Origin: Thoreauomyces humboldtii
Lineage: Eukaryota > Chytridiomycota > Chytridiomycetes > Spizellomycetales > Powellomycetaceae
DNA: 17,479 nt
Reading direction: 5' to 3'
NCBI GenBank assembly: GCA_027596035.1
Contig: JADGJA010000472.1
Coordinates: 1-17,479, forward strand
The position numbers and the translations under genes are program-made. The notes beneath the pieces are model-generated. The model was not told the DNA's origin and did not search any database. It saw only the letters and a list, made by a program, of their open reading frames with translations. Positions 1-9,082 of this stretch are shown piece after piece. Each line of letters starts with the position of its first letter. Within the stretch, counting starts at the first letter, position 1.

Positions 1-221
1 GGTTGCCGCTGCTGCGCTATACCAGGGGAGGAGCTTAGTCAGCCACGACCTTCGTGAGTTGTGACGATATACCGGTACCCTTTTTCCCGTTTTGTTTTTC
101 TTTTTTTTTCGACACGTTCAAGTTGCTAAACGAGACGCGGTCGCCGTTTTCCAATTCTTCATGCGCGATACTCTCCATCCTTCAGAAGACTTTGGATTGT
201 TGCATAAAGCCATTGCTTTCG
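1..221. other. 5' flank of the CC2D2A-like gene
   Basis: No coding exon was recognised here. The stretch at about 77-115 is strongly pyrimidine-rich on the plus strand (long T runs), as is common just upstream of fungal start codons. The plus-strand frame entering from position 54 is open into exon 1, but the first in-frame ATG is at 222. Additional 5' exons upstream of the window edge cannot be excluded. Confidence 0.4.
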
Positions 222-3200
222 ATGGAATCTCATTCAAATTTCAATTTATCTCGGAATCGTTCACGGCTTCGTGGCAAATCGAATAGTCGTTACCTGCTTA
301 GAAGGGCTTCCACCACATCTTTATTGGATTCAAGCGCCACAAAAGCACGCGATGTGAGGGAGATCATTGCAGCCTCGATTTACTCGATGTAACGCTAAAT
401 CAATCACGCTCCAGGCTCTGTCCAATGAAAATGAACCTCCGAGCGAAACCCGAGGATATGCGACAGGGCTGTCCACAAACACAGCCTCCCGCCGAAAGAA
501 CAAGATAAAGCGCAAAGACCCTTTGGTCGAGATTTACGGAGAAGATGTAGATAGGGATGAAGAAGGGAAATGGACCGATGTGGGTATGTTCCAGCAATCC
601 GACCAAAACTGCATTCTGAGAGGCTGATGTTGGCCTGCAGCTTTCGAGAGGCTCAAGCAAAAGGCCGAGACGAACATGATCGAAGCATACGTCCACAAAG
701 AAAGGAGCGTCGACGTGTCAGCCGACCACATCACAGACGTTCATGTAGGATTCTCTTTCCAATTTGAGGCCTTCTGATATGTGCAATGGCTGACTCTCCC
801 ATGCTGGTAGCGCTTGCTATTTCATCCAGACTTCATCCTTCTCTCTTACAATGTCGACAGAAGCCGCTTTCAGGTATGCGTTACTCTTCTGCTTTGCTTG
901 TTTCACGCCATGATCTTAGGCTGACACTTCTGATAGACGATGCATTCGGCAGCAAATGATGGTTTCTACGTGCCCAACCCGCCATCGACATCGCCGCGGA
1001 ACCTGGAGAGAGTAGAGAAGCGTTTGATCGCCACGGAACCCAATGCGTAGGATACCCGCTGTTATGTCACTTTGATATCCAGCGCTGACTTGTCCATAAA
1101 CAGAGGTATCCAGTGGTTCGATCCGTCTTCGTGCTTGAACGTTCAGCCGGACCCCCTGGCTTTGGAGCCTCGACGATTCATACGGCCAGAGCCTACCATA
1201 TTATGGCACAACATGAGGACTTACCCCGATATGTTCTACGATGCGGAAGGAAGTTTGCCGGACATGCAAGCTGACGAGCTTGCACTGACAAGACTCGTGA
1301 AAGCGGTGCCCTCACCTTTCGCCTCAGTCGAAGATAGTCCGCTGGAGACCTATACTCTGGCTTTCGAGATTGGTACGCTCAGTCTTCAAGATCATCCATG
1401 GATGTCAGACGAGATGAAACTGGCCCGGAGCTTGGAGAGCAACGTCTCCACTCTCTCGGAGCGCGCTCGTGGTCATATCATAGAGAATCTCGACAGAGAG
1501 CTGCTCAAGCTCAGGACGGAATACCAGGCTCGGCAAAGCACACGTCCTAATCCGCTCGGTCCGCAAACCCCGGCTTTGGGGCCTGACGGCATATATTGCG
1601 CACGTCCCGCTATGAGTGAGGAGTCTCAAGCGGACGAGACGCTAAACGAAGTCAAGCTCCGGCTTCAGCTTCTGGACCGCATCAAGAAAACTAGACAGCT
1701 GAGAAACACTGAAGCCCAATGCGATCTCCTGCTCGAATTTCGGATACTCCAGGACTGGGAACATCTCCAGGAGATTCGTACCACCAAAGGATTTTCTGCT
1801 ACAGCGGTGGAGATACAGGTTCATACTAGTATACCAGATCCGGATGAGGTACTTTCACAAACCTAGCTGTGCCCCGGAGCGAGGCAATCATCTCAGTTGT
1901 ATTGTTGAGAGTAGGTCACAAAGTGGTTCGACACCGAGGTTGAAAACGAGCTCACCGATTTGTGTGAGACTCGAAATCTCAGCAACCTGCAGCTCCGCTT
2001 GCTCACATTGTCAGATACTGAGGAAACTGTTGGGGAGAAGAATCGCTATCAAAAGTCAGAAAGAAGGAAAAGCAAATCGACCAATGCACGAAAGCAATCG
2101 TTACGTGCACGGTCCAGTGATGATATGACAAGTGGCCAACTGAGGGCCTTAAAGAATAGGATTGTTGAGGTGAGCATAGCTAGGCTCCAACAAGGGTTTA
2201 GCGGCAATCAGGACCTAATTCATCCGTGCAGAGACTGGAAGCGAGTTATAGAGCCGCAGGGTCTCCGAAGTTCTCATTTCGATGCGTTCAATCGAGAGGT
2301 GCACAACCTTTCCAGGACGTAACACTGGTAGAGTATAAGCAGAAGATCAAAGCGGCTTCACAAAGTTACTGACGTTCATCTCAGCTTAGCACCATGCAGC
2401 CAGCTCCTCCACAGCTGTCTCTGCGCATCCTGTACAATAGAAAGGAGATCACGCGTACGGCACACCACTCTATCGATTTGCCATCATCAACGGTGAAGTT
2501 CGTCTATCTGTCTCAAAGCTTCACAAGATTTGATCTACCGAGCATCAAAGCCGCACGACGGAGGAGAAACGAGCATGGACTTTTGTTCGCGGTGGAAGTC
2601 AAGGAGGTGCCGCAAATCATAGAAATAGAAATATACGAAACGGTATCTTTTCCGGTTTGAGTGAATTTTTGACGCCCGCGCGCAACTTATCCCCTTGATA
2701 TCCTTAGACACTTCTAGGAGATTCAGTGTTTGCGACAATTCCCGTACCAGTTCCGGCGTCCACTGACGCTGCTCAGTCGATTGATCGTGAACCCAGCTCT
2801 CTTCAATTCGCTGGACGCTTCAACAAGTTTCCGGAAAAGTGGTCATCCGGAGCACTTCGTGTCTCTTGCGCATGGGGCGCCGACAGCTCCGGCAGAATCC
2901 TTGGCCCAACTTCTACAGGGTCAGTAGTCTTATTTGAAGAATGGCAAGGATGACATTCTGAACGTGTAAAGTTTTGGAACGTCCTAGACGAGAACGACCG
3001 TCTCCCGGTCACGAACTCGCTCTCGCAAGCTTGCTGCGCCCATCGGGGGTTCTGAACGCTTGGAAAGCTTGGGTACGTGGTGACTTGTAGTCAAGTCTAT
3101 GTAATCGCCGTTAACTCATATCGGCCGCTCAAAGCAATGGGACCAAGAAGCTTCGAGAGATCCCAACGATCCTCGCACGCAAAGTTCGTGTCAATTACGG

Positions 3201-5959
3201 CTTTTTGGGAACTTGACAACAGCGCAAGCTGCAAGTTTCCAGAAAGAGCACTTTCGTCTCGAGATTCCGCGATGGATACGCACTATGTCCTGGGACTTGA
3301 AGGTTCGGCTTGAACGCAATCTCTTGATTATGGTTGGATTTGCTTGCTGATTAGCAAGATACCAGGGCGATAGTCATAGGATTGAAGCACGCTTCCGATT
3401 GTTGACTACCCGCAACATTAAACGCGCGCTGGGCGCCAGCTGCGCCTCCTTGGCGATCCCTTTGCAAGATCATGAAATCGAGGCTAGTCTCGTGCAGGAG
3501 ATGAACCGCAGTGAAAATCAGGTAGGTTATGTGCACTTCAGGCATCTTTTCCGTTTTGCGGCTTTGACAGGTAAGGGTAACGCTGTCAATAGCTCCAAGA
3601 CCCTGCTCCACTTACCGACGAGATTTTCCCGGGGTCGGTCATGTCACTTGGACCGCCGCAACCAAGGGTCTTCCAAGATGATGTCCCGCTATTGCGACGG
3701 CTCCGCAGTCACCCTCTCCTTCGACGCTCTCATCAGCCTCGGGCAAAGCGCCACGAGGACTATATCCGAGAAGAGCGTTTGCTGCCGGCACCCGATGAAA
3801 AACTGTTTTTCGCCGATTGGTTCAACACTCGCCGCCCCCTCTGTCCTTCACGAGATGATCGACGTGCATTGACTGTCGTGGGAGATCAAGTGGAAAACTG
3901 CAAGCTTCTGATACATGTGTTACGAGGCACCAACATCCCCGCGCGGAAATACGGAACTGTCAGTGATAATCAGGAGCAGATGGTACCGTTTTACCTTGGC
4001 AAAATTGCCGCAGATGTCATCCAAAACTCCTGACAGATTTTGTTTCAGATGGTGAGACCATTTATTCAGGCCCAATTCCAAGGGGATATCTGTCGAACTA
4101 CAGCTGCAGAAGGCTCGAATCCACAGTGGAATCATACGTTGAGTCTAGATGTTCTTCTTCCCGAAGACCCGTTCCGAGGGGGTGCCAGAGATGCTGGTGC
4201 GGAGCTAGTTCGCATCGACATATTCGACGAGATAGCCGTCAATCTCCTGCAGGTAGCTATTCTGCCTTCTTTTCAGTTTGGTATAAGTACCTACTTATCT
4301 AGTCTGCAGCTCGAGGATCGAAGTCGATTTGTTCATGAAAGAAATGACCGTGCATGGATTGGTTCCGTCACGATACCTTTCGCTACAATTCAGCAACAAG
4401 TCCGAGTACGTATATCCGGAGCGAATAGTAGCTGCATGGTCGGGGTTGACGACCAACCAATTTCGATAGCTTGCAGGAGCTTTTCATGTAGCGTTACCGC
4501 ACGCTCTTGTCGGATACAAAGACTCTGGCGAAAAAGTAGCCCCAGCGAGTGCTGCCCAGGTGACAAGTCTTCAGATGTTCATCACGGTGGATCCTCCGAC
4601 AGCCCCTCCAGACCCCGAAGATCTTCAGGTGACTCCTGGCCCAGCTTAAAATCTTCTGTTTCTGCCGAGGTGTTGCTCATGTAATTTAATTCAGCTGGAG
4701 CCGCTAGATCCTCCATTCCTGCAACGTGCGTCGGTAAAGTTTCAATCAAGCCTCCCTAGCTCTGCTCAAAAGCGAGGCTCATCAACCATTGTGGAGACGC
4801 TATCCGGGCACACCGCTCTTGCAACTCGATACATTCGACCGCAAAAGCCTCCTTCGACCCTCCCGCTAGAGTTATATGCGCTACTCCGCTACGTATCTCT
4901 GATTCCATACCTTCCCACCAACTCGCTGTATTCTCGCAATGTCTGGCTGACCTCGGATCAGCTCTTGAGTCTCGGTGCTGGCGGCTCCGTTGAGCACGCT
5001 ATCCTTCTCTGCAACTTTTTCCAATGCTGTCCCCGGATACATCGAAGTCAGGTTGTGCTCGGGAAAGATGTACCTGGCAGGAGCATAGCCTGGGTTCTCT
5101 GTGCCGCACTCGAGGATCAGCGACCCATGCTCTGGGATCCGCTGGAAGGGAAGAGCTGGGACAGCAACGATGTTCAGTGTCCGCTTCTGGAGATTTCTCA
5201 GATCTTCGATCAAACCAATGTGTGTCCCTTTCGAAGACTTTCGCTGCTATAACAGGAGCACCTAACATCTCTCTTTTAGATATGGGTTAACACCCAGCTA
5301 CATTGCGACCCAGCGCGTATGAAATTTGATCTCGAAGTAGCCCGCCACTGGCGACCCTTCTTTCGACAGGGTATTTCAAGTGCTGAGACTCAAAGCATCC
5401 AAGTAAGGATGACAAAATCCCCACGCCTCACAAGCAACGTTTTCTGACCATTTTCTAGTCTGAGCAGCTTATTTACCAACCGGCAGATCCGACGAAAATA
5501 ATTGATCGACAGGTCCGGCTGGAAAAGCTTCTCATCAACAGCATCGAAGACTGGAGGGGAACTCGTCTCACACGCTGGAATAGGTAGGTCAAGAGGAATC
5601 AACTCTAAAGCACAAGTCAGAAGCTAACGTTCATCAGACTTGCATCCCGCACTTTCACAGGCGCCCTGGCACACATGGAAACCAGTCTTCTTCAGAGCAG
5701 GCCTGGCGAGCGAACATCCGACATTTTGGCCCGAAATTCCGATTTTAACAAACTCAGCGCGGTCTACGATCTACGAGGAGGTCCGCTGTCATTTCCATAC
5801 ACCGACACGGGCGCAATTCTCAGCGCCGTGCGAGCCACTGACATACACAACTGCGATGACGGAGAGTGCGAGTTTGCATGTGGAGTGTATTTTTGCGGTT
5901 ACGATGGAGACGTTTCGGGAGTCTGGATATGGGTGGCATGCTTATTCCGAAAACGGTGA
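222..5959 (+). CDS. CC2D2A: CC2D2A-like ciliary transition-zone protein (C2 plus transglutaminase-like fold), 21 exons
   Basis: In animals CC2D2A belongs to the MKS module of the ciliary transition zone and acts in the gate at the base of the cilium or flagellum. Exons read here: 222-353, 415-583, 641-744, 811-873, 937-1046, 1104-1848, 1915-2169, 2212-2298, 2385-2642, 2708-2919, 2988-3072, 3135-3302, 3366-3521, 3593-3982, 4049-4252, 4310-4409, 4477-4628, 4695-5219, 5280-5402, 5459-5583, 5638-5959. All phases agree and give 1494 residues; human CC2D2A is about 1620. The N-terminal third is charged and helical, with HPWMSDE and EYQARQ motifs typical of the family. The VFATIPVPVP segment and DPNDP motif follow. 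A C2 domain starts near residue 951 (LLIHVLRGTNIPARK, then VRPFIQAQF, TTAAEGSNPQWN, DIFDE). The C-terminal transglutaminase-like region has RYVSLIPYLP, SVEHAILLCNFF, LTRWNR and the terminal VWIWVACLFRKR, all closely matching the animal protein. Many introns carry CTGAC or CTAAC before the acceptor. Least certain are the start (ATG at 222), the donors after exons 3 and 14, and a possible extra intron in exon 9. Confidence 0.93.
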
Positions 5960-6161
5960 TGTATGCACGTCTCGGCAATGGACGACAAACACGGAGGAGG
6001 TCCTTCTTGATCCTGGTTTCCCACGCAAGTTTGCCTGCTGCTCCCGCTTCTGAATATGGCGTCTCTGAGTTGCGCATCTTCCAGTTTGATCCCCAGCACA
6101 TAAGAGACTGGCTTTAGCAACGGATTACCGGCTCCGGTTCTCTCATGCTGCGGTTCTCACA
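5960..6161. other. Convergent 3' intergenic spacer
   Basis: This 202-nt gap separates the stop of the CC2D2A-like gene from the stop of the small minus-strand gene, so it should hold both 3' ends. No further gene or RNA was recognised in it. Confidence 0.5.
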
Positions 6162-6571
6162 TCAACTTCCGTCAGTGTGGCTCGTCGCCGCGACCGAAGC
6201 TGCATGACGAGCAGATCTCCGCAACGGCTGCGAATCAAAGCGCATTGGATGAGCAGGGGGTGCTTTCGTCTTCTTGGACGACGGCTTCTCAGGCTTTGCG
6301 CTGTCTGTAGCCGGAGCGGTTGACGGTCCCTTACAATACAAGTGTCTTAATAGGAAGATATTGTTCCTTCAAGCGTCTAGTTCAAAAACATTACCGCAGT
6401 ATGGTTCGCCTCAGGAGCTTTGTGCTTCGCTTTGTTCACGATTGCTAGACCTCCAACGGAAACCCACCAGGAGACCTGTGGATTGTAAGAGTAACGTTTC
6501 TTCAGAGCCTCGAGAACGTCGTCGCTGAGCGGACACTCTTCGTCGCTGAGCATCTGCGAGCTACTTGACAT
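6162..6571 (-). CDS. Small hypothetical protein, two exons, 114 residues
   Basis: Read on the minus strand, exon 1 is 6571-6395 (59 codons) and exon 2 is 6329-6162 (55 codons plus TGA). They are joined in phase 0 across a 65-nt intron (GTAATG donor, TTGTAAG acceptor). The protein begins MSSSSQMLSDEE with an acidic, Ser-rich segment. A short conserved-looking core follows (ALKKRYSYNPQVSWWVSVGG, about residues 22-41). It ends in a Pro/Lys/Ser-rich tail with RFDSQPLRRSARH. The WW-containing hydrophobic stretch is too short for a normal transmembrane helix. An in-frame TGA lies upstream of the ATG, supporting this start unless there is an unseen upstream exon. I do not recognise the family. It is convergent with the CC2D2A-like gene. 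The evidence is the consistent splice phase, the fungal-type intron and protein-like composition. Confidence 0.55.
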
Positions 6572-7150
6572 GCTTGAACCTGTCGACCTTCTTTCTGTAT
6601 GCCCAGACTCGCAAGTATATCACAAGTACGCTGTGTTTTGCTCAGAGAGCGTGGGAACCAAGGTGAAAGCCTAAGGACGGTCTTCGGTGAACTCAACCGA
6701 GCGTAGACGGCGCTGTCGGTTTTCCTCTGCGTTGAGGGCGTTGAGGCAATCAGGTACCGCTAACTTAGGATCGCCTCGTTTCTAGATCGAGACCAACGGC
6801 AAAGTCACGGATACCCGAGAAGCCGAATTTTCATCAGATTCCATGTAATCACAGAACATAAGGACTCGAAGAACTAACAGACGTTGAAAAGAGCTTTTTG
6901 ATCGTTTCATACTTCACCACGATGCGAATGACTAAAATCGGGGTTGCTGACTTGCTTTCCTTCTACTCAGGCAAGTCTTACATGTGACTTTCCAGCAAGA
7001 TTAAGACCAGCCATAAGCAATACCTTCATCAAGGCATTGTATACATTGTATTCAAGAGGCACAGCCAGGCCGCGGGGACATCCCAAAGCTGCTAGGTAGG
7101 AAATTGGACAGCTTTCTGTGCGGGATGCGCAAGCTTGAGCTTTACTGGAA
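6572..7150. other. Region without a confident gene
   Basis: This is the presumed promoter and 5' flank of the small minus-strand gene, followed by sequence of mixed composition. Short open frames exist on both strands, but none has protein-like composition together with splice support. Nothing further was recognised. Confidence 0.4.
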
Positions 7151-7232
7151 CTCAATGAATCTAGCAGGAATCTGGACGCCGTATCAATTGTTTGACTATC
7201 GCCGGCGTCCAGACTCCTGCTATGTTCATGAG
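7151..7232. repeat. Short imperfect inverted repeat (pre-miRNA-sized hairpin)
   Basis: The 20-bp arms at 7162-7181 and 7203-7222 are reverse complements with one mismatch (left arm tagcaggaatctggacgccg). They are separated by a 21-nt loop. Weaker pairing continues outward into 7151-7161 and 7223-7232. The fold would be about 82 nt. It lies just outside the large palindrome that follows. Confidence 0.75.
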
Positions 7233-7299
7233 GGCGGACTGCCGCCGGTGAGGCGCCGCCAGCACTGCCAACATGGGAACTCAGCAAGAACGTCACATC

Positions 7300-7444
7300 C
7301 CCCAAAACTGGACAAACTCTACCCGGGTACTCGGGGGTCGTCGGCCATCGTCTTGGGTGGAGATATGTCGTCCGCCATGTGGATCGAGGCATGTCTCCAA
7401 TCCCTCCTTCCCCGACGCGCCCGTGCAGCCGGCGTACCTATGCC
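7300..7444 (+). repeat. Left arm of a large inverted repeat; inverted partial copy of the HExxH gene's last exon
   Basis: Positions 7300-7400 are the reverse complement of 7586-7686 over 101 bp with a single difference (in the ccatgtgg/ccacgtgg context). Similarity then continues, weaker and gapped, to about 7444, pairing with 7534-7585. In plus-strand frame this arm still reads the same peptide as the last coding exon of the minus-strand gene (SPKTGQTLPGYSGVVGHRLG). It is not attached to any recognisable upstream exon, so it is a gene fragment rather than a second gene. The high identity suggests a recent duplication with inversion, or gene conversion between the arms. Confidence 0.9.
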
Positions 7445-7475
7445 GCGAAAATACCACAAGAAAACTACCTTAATC

Positions 7476-8913
7476 TCACGAGATCAAAGCGGAGAACATC
7501 GCCGAAAGGGGTAGCAGATGGTATCTGTACGCAGGCATAGGTGCGCCAGCTGCAAGGGCGCCCGGTGTTGTCGGAGAAGGTGGGGTTGGAGACATGCCTC
7601 GATCCACGTGGCGGACGACATATCTCCACCCAAGACGATGGCCGACGACCCCCGAGTACCCGGGTAGAGTTTGTCCAGTTTTGGGGAATGCGATGGCTGC
7701 GAGTGTCGGAATGCCTGCCCAAAAAGCTGCACTCAGGAGGGTGGTCAGATGACAAAGAGGTACGAGGCGGAGGGACTGGTCCACATCCTCAAACGTCAGA
7801 GCGAAGATTTCCTGGAATAAGAAAATGAAGGAAAAGTAGAAGTTAAGTAATGCATGATGAAAGCTGGAAAAGCGACCAGAGACCCACCGGCCTTCCTTTG
7901 ATGAGCCGGTCGTCGGACACGATTCCAGTGACTCCCCCCAAAATGTTCAATTCCCATGCTTCGCCTGCCTCCCCGTGAAGGATTCCATGGGGAGTTCCCC
8001 AAGCGTTGCCATTTGGCTGCAAAGTGTTCGCAAACCCGAGCCTGCAAAGAATGACAACATTATATACGTCGCTGTGATCGAACACGCTGCAGTTTCTGCA
8101 ATGACTCACTTGAACTGAAGCATATGAGCCAGTTCGTGCATGACGACGAAGGGCGAACTCGTAGGCAAGGATTACGGCTTCCGTCGGGTTGCTGGGAGCG
8201 CACATTGCCCTGAACAGGCGCCCGGATATCAAGATGGTGACAGGGCCCGCGGTGTTGAGGAGCGTCATCCCTTCCCACGATTCCGACTCGACAGCGTCTG
8301 AGACGGCAAGCAGGGGCCAATTGGCGATGATCTGACCTCGAATCTGTGGAGCAGTAAGAAGAGGTGTTGCCCCGCGTCCGCTGGTATGGCTGGTTAGATG
8401 AATGACTTCCAGCCTGGTGGAGGGCTCTGTGGCGGGGATCGGCAGGCACTGCGGTTCGACGCGGGACCGGCGAACGGTCCCCTTTCGAGTCTGACACACA
8501 GCGTGTGTTCCTGTGCGGTTGCAAAGCTCGACATGACCAGCTTTGGCACCTACGAGTACGGGACGGTTCCACGTTGCGCAGTTGTTACGAAGCTTGCGTG
8601 TCGTCCTCGTTCGGTTTCGAATTCGTTCGGATGTGGCGTGGGAACTTCGGCGCTTCGCTAGCAAATGCACGGAGGCAGTAGTCGTAGATCGTTGTGCTGG
8701 GTGTCCGTGCGGCGGTCTGGATCTTTCCCTCGACAGCTGAAGCGGAGAGACGTGGCTTTCTGCATCACGTGCAATGGTCGTGGGTAGGGTGTAACACAGG
8801 ATGTCTGTAGTATTATCGCGTGCAAAGACAATGTGCAATGAAGGCCCAACGCGAGCTATGCTCCACTCAATACAGCTAATTTTTCGCTCACAAACGTTAA
8901 AATTTGTCAGCAC
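7476..8913 (-). CDS. Putative HExxH zinc-peptidase-like protein, about four exons
   Basis: The best model on the minus strand is 8913-8204, 8157-8110, 8041-7888 and 7811-7476. This keeps phase throughout and gives about 415 residues. The central exons carry SPFVVMHELAHMLQFK, an HExxH zinc-binding and catalytic motif near residues 244-248. About 27 residues later comes HGEAGEAWELNILGG, whose acidic residues could supply the third zinc ligand. This pattern recalls uncharacterised fungal HExxH proteins, but I cannot name a family. The last two introns have good signals (GTGAGT...TTTGCAG; GTGGGT...TTATTCCAG with CTTAAC). The first intron (8203-8158, 46 nt, GTGCGC...ACGAG) is weak and was inferred because the frame must shift between the well-formed upstream segment (SESWEGMTLLNTAGPVTILI) and the HELAH exon. 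A real frameshift is the alternative. The N-terminal 150 residues are Arg/Thr-rich and of doubtful reality, and another intron may lie near 8345-8410. The last exon contains an inverted-repeat arm. Confidence 0.6.
7534..7686 (-). repeat. Right arm of the large inverted repeat, inside the last exon of the HExxH gene
   Basis: This is the partner of 7300-7444. The core 7586-7686 is 101 bp long. The arm is coding sequence of the minus-strand gene, whose stop codon is at 7476-7478, in the 89-nt spacer between the extended arms. The gene runs from right to left, so its transcript would pass through this arm, the stop codon and then the left arm, giving a self-complementary 3' end. Confidence 0.9.
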
Positions 8914-9082
8914 GTATCATATATGCATTCCATATATATATATAAACAAACAAACGACCGCGGTTTCGACCGCTGAGTAGAATGTCAGCCTAAAAGCACC
9001 CGCTTCGCAGCTCGACCCGCGCTTGCATCAGGCAGCCTCCACCCGCGCATCCCCTCTTGCGATCGATCCCGTACCCTGCACA
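8914..9082. promoter_or_regulatory. Divergent promoter region between two putative peptidase genes
   Basis: This stretch of 169 nt separates the proposed start codons of the minus-strand HExxH gene and the plus-strand serine protease. It contains an alternating AT tract (8933-8946, tatatatatataaa) followed by an AAACAAACAAAC run. The tract lies 137 nt before the protease ATG at 9083, a reasonable TATA-box distance with a leader of about 100 nt. It is only about 20 nt from the ATG at 8913 on the other strand, suggesting that the true minus-strand start may be further downstream. Confidence 0.5.

Noticed and set aside
7104..7514. Plus-strand frames of 136 and 66 codons over the inverted repeat
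   Set aside because: They are out-of-frame readings of the inverted copy of the HExxH gene's last exon; the peptide-preserving frame is a different one and has no start or upstream exon.
8060..8572. 170-codon minus-strand frame overlapping the HExxH gene
   Set aside because: It is Arg/Ser/His-rich, has no motif and looks like a shadow of the neighbouring frame that carries better-formed sequence.
9023..9082. Upstream in-frame ATG of the serine protease
   Set aside because: The 20 added residues are low-complexity and lack a signal peptide, while the ATG at 9083 has a better context and starts the structured sequence. It remains a possible alternative.
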